A DNA stretch of 64,000 nt from Myrica gale (GCA_963930655.1 OZ005609.1:9778501-9842500); one strand, 5' to 3'. Shown: positions 1 to 12,730, numbered from the stretch's first letter. Numbers and translations: made by a program. Notes: generated by a model not told the origin, from the letters alone.

Positions 1-494
1 AGTTTGAACTTTGGATTCTTATCTTATTTTTTAAAATGATCTCTAATTTTATTGATTTTGGATTTCATTAATTTAGATTTTATTGATATGTGCTCAATAA
101 ACCAGAAGAAAAAAGAAAAAAAATTACATTGGGTCAAGTGCATAAAATGCTAAAAAAATAGCACAATATAAATGATGGTTGATCGGGAACCATAACTGCT
201 AAAATTGCCACTGTCAAGGACCGGTTATTGCTCTTAACAATAGTGGTAACTGTGAACAATATTTAAAAACTGGCATATCTAATGGAGGTATCGGTTTTGG
301 CCATAACCGGAACCACCACAAAGTGTGAATAGCCCTACAAATACTATGGCCGGTATGTCTTTTGGTACTAGATTATTCAATTATGTTGGATAGAAGATTC
401 TAAAGACACAAAAAGATGAGTTGCTTTATATTTATGAGGGTAATTTGAATGGTAAATCTCATCCATCTAATGAGAAAATTTATCCAATGTGTGA
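1..494. other. AT-rich stretch without a gene
   Basis: No open frame with coding character was seen. Bases 323-337 read GTGTGAATAGCCCTA, whose complement resembles the TAGGGCTG-type ends of the hAT elements found elsewhere in this window. A truncated hAT end may therefore lie here, with its partner outside the window. Confidence 0.4.
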
Positions 495-851
495 ATGAAA
501 AATAACTTTTTCGTTATTGAATTTTACACCCTTTTAAAAAATGGTAGTTGAGTTTTAATTTTGTTCAATTTCATCCCTAGTTATTTTTATTTATCCTTAG
601 TAAAATGTCCAGTCGGATCTACACGTCACACTTAATTAGAAAATGACACGTGACGCAATAAAAATTGATCCGATGTTTTTAAATAAATTTTGTTACACGT
701 GGTGTCATTGTTGGGTGTGACGTATACGCGGTTAGATGACTGAACATGTTATTAATGGAAGTAAACGGAAGAATTAAATTGATAAACAAACTCGATTACA
801 ATGTTTTAAAAAAATGTAAAAATTCAAGGATTAAAAAATCATTTAACCCTA
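495..851. mobile_element. MULE-like MITE with long imperfect TIRs
   Basis: The first about 100 bases (ATAACTTTTTCGTTATTGAA...) pair imperfectly with the complement of the last about 100 (TTAAATGATTTTTTAATCCT...). Between them lies a centre with no coding capacity. This end style (a 'could not hold the comma' run of TTTTTNGTCC/TTGAATTTT) recurs at 11902-12256 and 35536-37697. I did not find a convincing target duplication, so the exact ends are approximate. Confidence 0.55.
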
Positions 852-879
852 AAAAAAATCCACTTTCAGCTAAGGACAA

Positions 880-1620
880 ACAAAACAGCTCCCTGCAGGA
901 CAAAGTTCACGGATGAAACCAGCAACTTATGAACAAAGCTAGAAAATTCAAAATTGTGGGATTCCGAGAAATGCTCTAGACATGGATCGCATAACAGCAT
1001 AATGATAACTGTGAGCTGTTTAAAGATATACTCGTCCACATGGAGGATTCACTGTTCACCCGTTATCTTCGTATTGATTTCAATAGAAGCAGTCATTAAG
1101 ATATGAGAATTCGATTATTCGAATAATATTTTACCACTTTTCTGCGTCGACCTGCGATCAAAATAGAAAAAAAAAAATCCCTTGTTTATGTTCGAAGGAT
1201 TTAAATTTTTAATGCGTTAAAATCTATGTATAACCATTCTACGTATATAGAGGAGAGATGAAGCAGATTGAGACTACAAAGTATGATCATTTCTGGGCGA
1301 ATGCTGTCTGGTTTCCTCCCCATAGTACCCAGTGCAAGGTTAACGTGGTGTCGCTATCCGTGCTGATTTATGTGCAGTGGCTTGTGTTGGTAGGAATTCG
1401 GAGGGGCTGATCTTGTTTACTCCGTCTCCTTAAGGGGCGGAACCCCATGAATTCGTTTTTCTGTTGGTTTGTTTAGCTTCAGAGAAGTAGCGCGACGTTT
1501 CCTATTCCCACCGGATAGCACGGGAGACCGGCTTTGACGTCATTTGCAACACATCCAAATGTTTTTTAATTGATGGCGGACTGTTAAAGAATTAAGTTGA
1601 TTATTTTCATTGTTGTATAG
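880..1620 (-). repeat. Copy of the ABCB upstream region
   Basis: This stretch matches the region just upstream of the intact ABCB gene (about 11270-11830). Shared landmarks in the same order are GGATGAAACCAGCAACTTAT, GAGCTGTTTAAAGATATACT, CACATGGAGGATT and TATTCCCACCGGATAGCA. No ABCB coding exon lies next to it in bases 1-880, so it is an orphan promoter-side copy, or its gene lies outside the window. About 150 bases near 1300-1480 have no partner in the other copy. Confidence 0.75.
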
Positions 1621-1633
1621 AAGTAATATTAAA

Positions 1634-2119
1634 GGGATAATGTCATTGTTCGCCCTCTAACTATGGGCGAATTTCAAACTCTCTCCTAGTCATGAAAACG
1701 TCTTTTAATTGTTGAAAATCATCAATGTATGCCCCCGTCCAAATCAGTCGTTAAGTCAGACAGAAATACATGTAAAATGACCGAAATGTCCATCCAAGAT
1801 AATTTTAAAAATAAATCAATATTCGAGAAATAAATTAAAAAAATATGCACATTACTGAAATAGAGTTTCAATAGTTTTATTTTAAAAATATTACATTTTA
1901 AATACTATTTTTTATTTTTAATGATTTTTTTATATGTTTAGTAATTTTGTCTTGGATGGACATATCGATCATTTTACATGTATTTTTGTCTGACTTATTT
2001 GGACGGAGTATACATTGATGATTTTTAAAAGTTAGAGGATGTATATCACCGTTTTCATATATTAGGGGGGTGAGATTGAAATTGACCTATAATTATAGGA
2101 CGAACTATGATATTACCCC
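1634..2119. mobile_element. MULE-like MITE with 9-bp target duplication
   Basis: The left end GGGATAATGTCATTGTTCGC pairs with the complement of the right end (GGGGTAATATCATAGTTCGT), and the similarity runs about 55 bases inward. It is flanked by AATATTAAA (1625-1633) and AAAATTAAA (2120-2128), 8 of 9 bases alike, the duplication length expected of Mutator-like elements. The paralogous upstream region near 12320-12335 lacks the insertion and so serves as an empty site. Confidence 0.8.
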
Positions 2120-2128
2120 AAAATTAAA

Positions 2129-2460
2129 ACAACTACCTTGTCAATAAGCAAAATTAGAACAACTGACCTGTCAAGAAGCCACCGAAAGATAAAAAATTCT
2201 AACCAAAACACACCAGAAAGCTGAAGAAATTCTTCCAAAATAATTGTGACTAACGGGTGCATTATTAAAGTTGTAGTACGAACTTTAGCAATTCTTATAT
2301 TTACATAAACTTGAGGATTGGGTTGAATGATAATTGTAAGAGTACGTATTAGTGTTTTGGCATGTTTTGTGTCTCTATTGTAATTTGCTTTCCTGATTAT
2401 TTTTCGGTGAAGACTTTGGAAAACAAGGTTTATCGCGGAGTTTGACTGGTATTCCACTTC
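2129..2460 (-). repeat. Second part of the copied ABCB upstream region
   Basis: It resumes the match to the ABCB upstream region after the MITE: ACCTGTCAAGAAGCCACCGA here against CCTGTCAAAAAGCTACCGA near 12345. It also shares CCAAAACACACC and a stretch ending ACATAAACTTGAG. The open frame on the minus strand here is not conserved in the other copy, and I do not regard it as a gene. Confidence 0.65.
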
Positions 2461-2469
2461 GTTGCCAAA

Positions 2470-3670
2470 TCATCTTTGTCTCTATGTGTGATCGAAGTTT
2501 GATTTAATTTTTTACTACTTATTTGTTAATTGAGTTTATTATTATGCATTTCTAGGCTGAACAATTTTAGAACGTGTTTTAAAATTATTATTGATCTTTA
2601 ATTAGAGAGTGAACACATATTCACCCTCTCTAGGTGTTAATATGGTCTAAACCGAATTTTTCAATGCTCCCTGCAAGTTGCAAAACCAAGTTGTGTTTAG
2701 GAAGTGTCGATTGATATAGATTAGCAAAGGGTTTGTTGAGTCTATTGATCATCTTGTAACCAAGTTCGATTTCTAGTGATTCAATTTTCTGGACTCGATC
2801 TCAAAGAGTTTTTCCCTTTCGAAGAGTTATTTCTCTCCGTCATCAATGTTGTTGTTAAGTTTGTGATTGATTCCTCTATTGTTTGTTGCCTATCTTTTTG
2901 TTATCTAATCTTTCTTGTTTTAAGTGTTAAAGATTTTCAACCTTGGTGTGTTGACTATCTTGTTGAAGAAAGATCGAAGGCAAAAGGCATTTTTTGGTAA
3001 GATAAGATTTCTTATATCTAATTGTGTTGATTCAAGGTATTGATTATCTTGTGTTATGTTTTGTGTCAAATCTGTATTAACGTCAGTTGTCTGATTGTAG
3101 TTTAACATAGTTGACTGGAACTATACTTAGTTTTGCCAGAGTATTACATCTAGGGCTGAACAAAACCGGACCGCAGACCGGATTTGCGGTCCGGTCCGGT
3201 CCTATTTTTTGAAATGCGGTCTGGTCCGGATCGTATTTATTAATATAAATAAAAAAAAAAAGATTTTTTTTATATTTTTTAATACAAATTACAAACTTAA
3301 AAAGTTTAATTTTAATCTAAACTAAAACTCTACATTTTTATATGTACTTCCCCTTCGAAATTAACCTAATTTTTTTTAAAAAAAATTTAAACAAATGAAA
3401 AAAAATTGAAACCGATCCTCTATTTTAGTAGGACCGAAAATCCGGTTTGTAGCCCTAATTACACCAATTCGTGATTTGTTGATTACATGGCGTATTTGAT
3501 ATTTGGGAACATCTAGAATATGTAGTGATATATTATTTTATCATTTGATATATTGATATTCACATAAGATTGTATTTTTGGGTCAAGGTTATTTTGCCTA
3601 TGACTGTTTTATCTTCGAGGTTATCCAGAAATCTTTTAGAACTTATTCACCCCCTCTAGGTTCATTAGGG
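2470..3670 (+). repeat. LTR-like remnant, plus orientation, hit by a hAT MITE
   Basis: Bases around 2517-2650 (TTATTATGCATTTCTAGGCTGAA, AGAACGTGTTTTAAAATTATT, then a CACCCTCTCTAGG end) are homologous in inverted orientation to 4300-4430. The style, including TTATTCACCCCCTCTAGGTT near 3640, resembles the 3' ends of Ty1/copia LTRs. The family assignment is an inference. A hAT element at 3151-3457 interrupts it. Confidence 0.4.
3151..3457. mobile_element. hAT-type MITE, CCGG-rich family
   Basis: It begins TAGGGCTGAACAAAACCGG and ends CCGGTTTGTAGCCCTA, which are inverted. It is flanked by ATTACATC (3143-3150) and ATTACACC (3458-3465), 7 of 8 bases alike. The subterminal parts carry GGTCCGGTCCGG arrays and the centre is A/T-rich. 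The centre (ACAAATTACAAACTTAAAA, TTTAATCTAAACTAAAACT) is nearly the same as that of 35916-36434, so the two belong to one family. No coding capacity. Confidence 0.85.
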
Positions 3671-3688
3671 TCAGTTACTGTCTAAGAT

Positions 3689-3962
3689 TGTGTTTGAGTG
3701 ATAAAATTTTAGGGTGGTTAAAATTTTGAGTATGAGAGTTGGTGAAAAAATGATGAGAGAGAGCGAAAAAGATGGTGAAAAAGTAAAAAAAATTTATGGG
3801 AAGTAGTGAAAAAATTTATGGGAGTTGGTGAAAAAGTAAGGAATAATAAATTTTTGTAATTATGATAAAATTTTAGAGAGTAAAATTTTGAGTAGTGAAA
3901 TTTCACTCTCTTCTCACTTTTTCATCAACTCTCATACTCAAAATTTTATCACTCAAACACAA
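3689..3962. mobile_element. Small palindromic MITE
   Basis: It begins TTGTGTTTGAGTGATAAAATTTT and ends with the inverted copy AAAATTTTATCACTCAAACACAA. The ATGAGAGTTGGTGAAAAA motif recurs inside, giving a mostly self-complementary 274 bp element. No target duplication was resolved and the superfamily is unknown. Confidence 0.65.
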
Positions 3963-4009
3963 CTAAATAGTTTTTTCAATAACATGTCTCAATTATGTGA
4001 TCCGAAATG

Positions 4010-4285
4010 TAAATTTAAAATGAGTTATAATTAAATTAGGAAGATTAAATTTGGATTAGGCCAATTCGTGATGTGGATTTTATTTTTGGCTTTAACAATC
4101 ATATTGTAGGACTTAGGAGGTTCACTTTATGGCTTTTCACAATTTCAAAGAAGAAAAAAAAAACAGACAGGTTTCCATACTTATATCCAAACACTCATAT
4201 GCCTCACAGGAGATTCTCACGAAGCCCTTCATTCACAAGTAACATTATTATCTCATGGGATGTTTTACTAACTGAAAATCCAGTT
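4010..4285 (-). repeat. Third part of the copied ABCB upstream region
   Basis: It matches about 12540-12725: TTTGGATTAGGCC, GATGTGGATTTTATT, AGGAGGTTCACTTTATGGCT and CAGGTTTCCAT occur in the same order. With 880-1620 and 2129-2460 it forms an interrupted copy of the 1.5 kb upstream of the intact ABCB gene. Confidence 0.7.
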
Positions 4286-4289
4286 TAGA

Positions 4290-5200
4290 CCCTAATAACA
4301 CTTAGAGGTGGAAAATATGTGTTTTCTCTCTAATTAACAAATTAATAACAATTTTAAAACATGTTCTAAAATTATTCAGCCTAGATATGCATAATAATCA
4401 ACTCAGACAACAAATAGGCAGTGAAAAAGTAAAACAAACTTCAATCACACAAAGAGACAAGAATTTGGTGACGAAGTGGAAAACCTTTGAAATATCATTC
4501 AAAGGAAAAACCACTCCGGGCTAGCAGCCACCTAGAATCCACTAAGAAGAAAACATTACAAACATTGATTCAGACACGGGCAACACTTGTTGCTTGACTC
4601 TGACAACCCTGATGTAATAATCTAAGCCGCCCTGCTTAGACCCGCTCCGTGAGGCATTCCCCTCAAACCTTTGAGGATCTTCTTATGGATTCTTCACCAT
4701 ACAATTTTGTTCTTCAGCACGCCTTCAACACCATGAAGGTTACAAAGATATTTGATTGAAGAATAGAGAAAAACTTGTCAATCTTGAAGCACAAATTTTC
4801 TAGGGTTCTTCTCTCAAGGAAGGAGACACGAATCTGCTCAATGGAAGCCTCAATGACCTTTAGGGCGACCTCCCACGAAACCTAGTAGGGTTTCCTAACA
4901 TTTCAAAAGGAAATTCCAAAAATTCAAGGATTTTTGAAATTCGCCGAAAGTCGCTCGAGCGTTGGTCAAACGCTGGTCTAATGCTGTGATTCCGTCTTCA
5001 TTTTTTCAATGGTCCCTCGAACTCTCATCAAACGCTGGTCGAACGCGATGACTCTGTATGAATTTTTCCAAGGACGCTTGAGCGCTTGTTGAACGTGCTG
5101 AAGAAGTTGGACAGACCAACAACTCTAACTGCTGAACAAATGTGGGGACCAAATATACAACTCAATCAAGACATATTTTGACACGGAATTATGCCAATAC
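4290..5200 (-). repeat. LTR-like remnant, minus orientation
   Basis: Read on the minus strand it is homologous to about 2470-2700 (TATGCATATCTAGGCTGAATAATTTTAGAAC). Further on it has a low-copy-looking leader with several CTCGAGC/GTTGGTC units. This is typical of decayed Ty1/copia LTR and leader sequence, but no TG..CA ends or primer site could be fixed. It lies immediately 3' of the ABCB gene. No coding frame. Confidence 0.4.
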
Positions 5201-5305
5201 AAAATGCACTAACACTAAATGAATCTACAAATTGTCAAGAGGAAGCTGACAACGTTTGACCATTAACTTTCATAAATATAAACCGAAGAAAAAGAAAACA
5301 GAGCC

Positions 5306-8300
5306 TCATGCAGTTGCAGCACTCGTGTGGAGTGCAACTAAGGAGGCATAAGATCCATCCTTGATATTAATCAAACTCTCGTGCTTTCCTATCTCCATAA
5401 TAACTCCATTCTTAACTACTGCAATCAGATCGGCGTTCTTGATTGTCGACAATCGATGTGCAACAACAACAGTAGTCCGGTTAACCATGACTCGGTCTAG
5501 TGCATCTTGAACCACTTTCTCTGACTCGGCATCTAGTGCACTAGTAGCCTCATCTAGTAGTAATATTTTTGGACTCTTAACTATAGCACGAGCAATAGCA
5601 ACACGCTGCTTCTGCCCGCCGGACAGCTGAACTCCTCGTTCTCCGACTGTGGTGTCATAGCCCTGCAGTTTTCGTTGTCATAAGACAAGAATTGAAGCAC
5701 ATCAACAGATTATTTTACCCAACAAAGGGACTCGGTCCTAGTTTCTTTGAAAAATTGGTTGCTGTGGACTAACCTGTTGTAAACAGCTGATGAACTTGTG
5801 GGCATTGGCCAACTCTGATGCAGCTATGATTTCTGCCTCAGTTGCACTTCCTTCCTTACCATATGCAATGTTAGCGCGGATAGTTTCATTGAACAAAACT
5901 GGTTCCTGGCTCACAAGCCCCATTTGTTGCCTCAACCACTTGAGTTGGAACTTTTGGAGTTCAATGTCATCCAATGTAATATGACCCGAATCAGGATCGT
6001 AAAATCTTTGCAGAAGCGAGACCACTGTGGATTTCCCACTACCACTTTCTCCAACCAGAGCAACGGTCTGCAAAATATAATGAGCCCAATATGATTTGCT
6101 CAATCACTATAAGTAAAGTGAAATACTACTCGATTAAGCTAAACCGCAATCCTACCACTACACTTTACCTTGCCAGATTGAATAGCCAAGCTGAGGTCGC
6201 GGAAGATCTGAATATCTGGCCTAGATGGATACTTGAAGCTTACGTGACAGAGCTCAATCTTACCCTTTACATCATCCAATTGCATGCCCGATTCCTCACT
6301 TGGATCTATCTTTGACTTCCTGTCAATTAACCCGAACACGGAAGCAGCGGCAGTCTTGGCTTTGCCAGAATCAGGAGCAAAGGAGCTTGATTGAGCAATA
6401 CCAACCGCAGCCATGGTTAAGGCAAAGAAGACCTGCAGACAACACTTGCTTCTCAGAACTATCGAAACAAAATTTCAAAACTATCGAAACAAAAATTCAT
6501 GCGAGTGAATTTCACCATTCTTTATAATTTTTGAACATCTTTTCAAAAACTGGCAGAGGTGAAAATAATATTTACCCGAAAAACATCTGAGAAAGTTGCT
6601 TTTCCATCCTCAACGAGTTGGGCTCCTGCATAGAAACATGTTGCATAGACAGAGAAAAGCAAGAAGAAAGAAATCCCAAATCCTATCCCGCTGACCAAGC
6701 CTTGCCTTATCCCTGCCTTCATAGGGCCTTCACATTTCTTTCTGTATAATTGCATCACCTTCTCTTCAGCACAGAAAGAAGCAACTGTTCTTATACTTCC
6801 AACTGCATCATTCGCAACCTGGCTTGCTTCCTCATACTTCATCTGCACCCACCAATTTACTTGTTGAGAGATACATTCACTTCAGAAGTAAATTGTAATG
6901 AAAAACTCTACAAGATCGTCAACTTTAGGCAAAATCATGTAGCACTTTCCAAAATATCTACCTAGATACCTTAAATCAGCCATATCAATATGTTTGCAAA
7001 TACTTTCCACGGAATCTTGGTTAAAATTTCTACTTCTTCAATTTTACCATTGGAATGCTTAATATTTAGCATGCTGCAATCCTTAGGAGTGGAGACACTA
7101 GAGCGTACCTTTGCATCTTCACTAAATCCTTTTAGGAACTTCACTTGAACAAATCCATTAAGTCCTATTAAAGGAATCAATACAATGATAATTAGAGCCA
7201 ACTGCCAGCATGTGACAAAAGCAATGACTGACCCAGCGACTGCAGAAGCTGCATTTTTCACCATCTGAGAAAGTGCATCCCCAATTAAGGCACGAACTGA
7301 TGCGGCATCTGCCGAGAGCCTTGCACCAATGGAACCACTTGAGTGGTCAGGCTCATCAAACCAGCCAACCTCCATGTGAACCATCTTTTCAAAGCACATT
7401 AATCTAATACGCTGGATTAATTTACACCCAGCCACTGTAAAGAAATATGACCGTGCTGGAATCACCAGAAATGATGCTAGACCAAGGACCAAAAACATTA
7501 TTGCCCAAAATTCTGAATCCTTTTTCAGTTCACGAGGTGGTTCATAAAATGTTTTAATGACACTGGAAATTAGTAAACCATAAGTTGGAAATATCAGTCC
7601 GTCGATGATTGCAGCTACAGCTCCAACAATGAGCACTGGAATCTCAGGCTTGTTGAGGTAGGCAAGGCGCCGGATAGACACCTGTGGAGATTTCTCTTGT
7701 GGTAGTGGAGGGGTTTGTTGTTCTGCCAGTGCATCCGGTATATTAACTCCCGTAGGAAGACCAAATGATACAGAGAAAGAGTGGCGGCTGCTATTTCCTA
7801 TTCCAGATGATCCCCGACTAATGGATCGTTGGAGTGACATTCTTTGACTTGACTGTCTAGCAGATTCCACCGTGATCTCCGATTTGTTTTGATCATCTTC
7901 AGCGTATTCCGATTCTTTGTTCACTTCTTGCAAATGTATGAGCTGAGAGTATGCTCCATCAGGATCCCTTAGTAGTTCCGAGTGTGAGACTGATCAATTG
8001 AGAGAGACATTAATTAAAAACACAAGTTAACCTTCCTCTTTCCCACCAAGGTGTGAAAACCATGGTCCACCTATTATGTACAGATAATCACAGTTTAAGA
8101 TTTAAAGTGGATTAGGATAGCTCATAACATGTCCAGAAACAACCAAAACAAAACTTCAATTGGCAAAAAAATAACGCATAATAGGTCGAGAAATTTTTTT
8201 TTTCTGTTCTCATTATGCAGCTACTTAAATAATTTGTGAACATAAAAAAAAGTGACGTTATTTAGTAGTATGCAGGAGATGCACAAATAATTCCTAAGAT

Positions 8301-11102
8301 TACAGAATGATCAAAGTCTCTACAGATATTGGAAATTCAGAGCTTTAACTTATCAAGATCATAAGAGACAAATTTTAACCAGATAACATAATAAGTACTA
8401 ACGTCAGAGGGCCTGATGCATAACCTTTACTGGTTCTTGCATGTAGATGAGTTAAAAGAGTAATAGTGCCTGAACTCGTTAGATACCTTTTTCAACCATT
8501 TTTCCCCTATGAATGACTGCAATCATATCGGCATTCCTTACTGTGCTCAACCGATGGGCAACAATGATAGTAGTCCGTTTGACCATAATCCTGTCTAGTG
8601 CCTCTTGTACTATTCTCTCAGATTCTGCATCAAGTGCACTTGTAGCTTCATCCAGAAGTAAGATTCGTGGATCCTTCAAAATTGCTCTTGCAATGGCAAT
8701 CCTCTGCTTCTGTCCTCCAGACAGCTGTGTTCCATGCTCCCCAACCATGGTATCTAGTCCCTGGAAGTGAAATTCAAAATCTTAAAAATAAATTGGCAAT
8801 TTTCTCCAATAAATCTGAACAGCAGGCCTTAAAAGGTAGTCAAGTTGAGAGAAAATTAGAACCTGGGGCAGTTTATCGATAAACTTGGCAGCATTAGCAA
8901 GTTCAGCTGCTGCTCTAATCTCTTCAGTAGTTGCCCCATCCTTTCCATACACAATATTATCCTTAATGCTGGATGCAAATAACACAGGTTCCTGACTGAC
9001 AAGACCAATTTTCCCCCTAATCCATTGAAGCTGATATTCTTTTAGGTTAATGCCATCAATAAGAACTTCACCAGCCAAGGGATCATAGAATCTCTCTATC
9101 AGACTAATCACCGTTGATTTCCCACTTCCACTTTGCCCAACCAGAGCTGCAGTAGTGCCACTTGCAATACAAAGAGAGAATCCATCAAATATCTGCTCGT
9201 CGGGTCTGCTCGGGTAACTGAAACAAACCTCCCTTAACTCTATATCTCCGTGTATGTCATCTAATATCTTTCCCGCTGTGTCATAAGAATCGATCTCTGG
9301 CTTCCTTTCTATAGTTTCAAACATCTTAAATGCTGCAGCTTGACCAGCAGCAAATGCGCTCATGCAAGGAGATGCCTGGCCTAGCGACCTGAGATATCCA
9401 TATGAAAATAAAAGAAGATAACAGATTAGGAGTTACGAAAAGTAAGAATACAATTACCAATACTGCCGGAAAAACAAAGCAGAAATGCAGCTCACATGGA
9501 ACCAGTAAGCACAGCAATAATCACGTTCAGCACTTCACCCCCAGTGTATCCTTTTTCCAGTATCATCTTTCCCCCAAACCATATAGCCAAAGCATAACTG
9601 CAGAACACTACTAACATAACGATTCCAAGACCAAACCCAGAAGCCAAGCCTTCATGAACACCAGAATTGTAAGCTTTTACAAGAAATTTGCTGTAATTCG
9701 CTAAAGCTTGCTTCTCGCCGGTGAATGATGCAACCTAGACAGGGACAGAAAGGCATATATCACATTATAAGACAATCGAAACCAGAACTGGCAAACTATG
9801 TTCAGCTATAACATACAAACTAACTCAATTACATATGACAAGGTGACATACAGTTCTGATTGAGCCAATTGTCTGCTCAACTACATTTGCTGCTTTTGCA
9901 TAAGCGCTTTGTCTGCGGGATGACATCTTGGCTAGGATTATGGACATAACTGCACCAGACATCACGAGAAGAGGAATGGAGGATAACATCACAAGGGTTA
10001 GAAGCCACCCTTTGATAAATGCTATAATAAAACCTCCTATGAATGTGGAAACCAGTTGCAGAAATTTCCCAACCTGCACGAACAGACTCGTTATAACCCC
10101 ATACCATGCGCACAAGTACATAGGGAATTCAGGATCATTTCTTTTTTATGTATCGCAGCACTGTAGTACCTTCTCACCCATTGCATCTTGTATGAGGACA
10201 GTGTCACCAGACATTCTCCCAACAACCTCTCCGGTGTTTGTTTCTTTATCAAAGAAAGCAACATCTTGTCTCAATATAGTCTTCAGGTATAAACCCCTGG
10301 TTCGTGCTGCCTGTCTCTCCCCTGTGACCATCCAGCAAGTCACCTCTGACAAACAAAACACATTTCTCAATTCAATTACTGATACAGATGGACAAAAGAC
10401 TATCTGCAAGCAATATAAATTTTAAAGTGATTGGAATATGACATCAACTTACGAAGGAATGCTGCCACGCCTGCCCCCATCCCCAAGTAGACAAATATTA
10501 GAGCGACCTATAATTTTTGAGGAAACCAAAATATAACATCTTCATATCACAACTTTAAGATGCCAAAAAAGAAAGAACAGCTTAACAATAAATCCCATTC
10601 ACTTCGATTAACTTGCAACCCAAGTTCCAGCAGATTATGATATAATTAGCTGAAATATACATAGTTCTTACCTCAGAACAATTACAATAAAGAAACCCAA
10701 CAAGTTCACAAGTACACCGTCAGTGGAAAAGTTCAACGGTGTAAGTAATCATTAGCCAAAAAATATATTTACCTTGGAAACTACTTTAACCGCTTCGTTG
10801 CTATTCTGGATATTGCCAATAGAATCAATCAATTCCCCAAATAGGACAGTCATAATGGGCATACTCATCCCATTCCCCACAGCCCCAAGTGTGCCAAATA
10901 TCATCAGCAAGATATCAGTGGAATCTGCAAATGAGAACAGCTTGTGAAATGGGACAGTGTTAGTTGTCTCGTCTCCTATGCTCTTCTTTAAGTCTTTCTG
11001 ATCACCATTCTCGCCAGACGCTTTCTCTGCTTCTACATTTATTTTGGATGAGGTGGCTTCATCCGTATTTGTTTCACCGACGAAGCCATTCTCCACTGCC
11101 AT
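5306..11102 (-). CDS. ABC transporter B family member (full-size P-glycoprotein, ABCB4/11/21-like), 12 exons
   Basis: A full-size plasma-membrane ABC exporter. Plant members of this clade move auxin and related organic compounds using ATP. The exons read on the minus strand are 11102-10773, 10507-10453, 10345-10170, 10073-9852, 9734-9496, 9388-8863, 8760-8487, 7989-7109, 6842-6576, 6432-6169, 6067-5774 and 5662-5306. All have GT-AG borders, and together they give 3885 nt, 1294 residues plus stop, close to the usual family length (about 1280-1300). Order: acidic N-tail (1-55), membrane domain 1, NBD1 (Walker [10 protein letters not shown] about 425-433, LSGGQ 529, Walker B ILLLDE about 549-554), Ser-rich linker, membrane domain 2, NBD2 (Walker [10 protein letters not shown] 1084-1092, LSGGQ 1189, ILLLDE 1209-1214). 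All catalytic motifs are intact, so the gene looks functional. Exon 7/8 joining gives VEKVSHSE. Placement in the auxin-transporter clade, and hence the substrate, is inference. Confidence 0.93.
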
Positions 11103-11900
11103 ATTGCTAAAGCTAAGATAGAGGTCCGATTTTCAGCTAATTTATTCAGCTCAAACAAAATTTAGAGAGTTTCTGCAGAACACAATCAATGTCTCGAATC
11201 ATGAACTTATATTCCCAGCTGGAAAAATCTACTCAATCTGGGATTCTTGTCATGACAAACAGAATCTAAATAGCTCCACGCAGGACACGGTCCATGGATG
11301 AAACCAGCAACTTATGAACAAAGCCGGAAAAACGTTTGTGGGGATTCAAAGAAATACTAGACACGGATCAACTACCATCATAATGATATCTGTGAGCTGT
11401 TTAAAGATATACTCGTACACATGGAGGATTGATGGTTGACCCGTTATCTTCATATTGATTTCAACAGAAGCAGCCACTAAGAAATGAGAATGAGAATATT
11501 TTACCACTTTTCAGCGACAACCTGCGATCAAAATAGAAAAGAAATCCCCTGTTTATGTTCGATGGATTTGAGTTTTTAATGCGTTAAAAATATAACCATT
11601 CCACGTATAGAGAGGAGAGCGGAAGCATATTGAGACTACAAAGTACGATCATTTCCGGGAAAGTAATTAAATTAGAGTCAGACGCTGGCAGAGAGTACAA
11701 AGTATGATCATTTCTACTCCCACAGAAGCAACCTACGGAAGTACAAAAATACTATTATATCGTTCCTTAAACCTTAAGAAAAGTAGCCAATGTTTCCTAT
11801 TCCCACCGGATAGCAGAGGAGACCGGCTATCATGTTAGAGATTCACACTCTTGAGAAATTAACTTCTCAGGAGTCACCTCTAAACTTATATTAAATAATG
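11103..11900 (-). promoter_or_regulatory. ABCB upstream region (5'UTR and promoter side)
   Basis: This is the stretch directly 5' of the ABCB start codon. From about 11270 it matches the orphan copy at 880-1620. I could not fix a TATA box or transcription start by eye. The conservation between the two copies reflects duplication and does not by itself show function. Confidence 0.5.
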
Positions 11901-11901
11901 A

Positions 11902-12256
11902 GAATTTGACATTTTGGTCCTTGGGTTTATGCCCTTTTGGCAAATGGGTTATTCACTTTTAAATTTCAAATATTTAGTCATTGAGTTTTCTTTGTTTGAC
12001 GAAACGGTCTTTCCATCAGTTTGTCATCCATATGCTTAACGGAGTTCTCTGACATGTACCGGTCGACCGTTTACTTTCAACACATATATCCGGTCGACTG
12101 CTTCAAATTCGTTAAGCATATAGACGACAGACTAACGGAAGAACCATTTCGTCAAACAAAGAAAACCCAATGACTAAAAATTTGAAATTTGAAAGTGAAG
12201 GACCTATTTGCGAAAGAGGGTATAAACCCAAGTACCAAAATGCCAAATTCCCTTAA
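11902..12256. mobile_element. MULE-like MITE with TIRs over 100 bp
   Basis: The left arm GAATTTGACATTTTGGTCCT pairs with the complement of the right arm (GAATTTGGCATTTTGGTACT). The match continues for more than 100 bases, through GTCATTGRGTTTTCTTTGTTTGACGAAA. The paralogous region near 1560-1600 lacks it, so it inserted after the ABCB upstream region was duplicated. Ends are approximate. Confidence 0.7.
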
Positions 12257-12730
12257 ATAATCCCATATATTTCTTAATAATGTTAAAGAATCAAATTAAT
12301 CATTTCCATTGTCCTATAGAAGTAAAATTGAAACAGCTGTCCTGTCAAAAAGCTACCGAAAGATTTAAGAAATTCGAACCAAAACACACCGAGAACAGAA
12401 GCAATTCCTCCAAAAAAAAAAATTGTGACTTGCGGGAGCATTATTAAAGTTGTAGTCCGAAATTTAGGAATTTGAATGATTTGGTTATAGACTTCTATTT
12501 ACATAAACTTGAGAAGTGGGTTGAATGATAACATGTTGGAATTATGTGATCGAATCTAAATTTAAATGGGTTATGATTAAATTACGAATATGAAATTTGG
12601 ATTAGGCCTAATTTGCGATGTGGATTTTATTGTTGGCGTGAACAATCATAATCCTAGGAGGTTCACTTTATGGCTTTTCACAATTTTAAAGAAGAAGAAA
12701 AAAAACACACAGGTTTCCATTCTAATATCG
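12257..12730 (-). repeat. Distal part of the duplicated ABCB upstream region
   Basis: It is homologous to 1600-1633, 2129-2460 and 4010-4285 and carries the empty site (near 12325) for the MITE at 1634-2119. No gene is present. The match stops near 12725 (CTAATATC), where unrelated GC-richer DNA begins. Confidence 0.65.
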
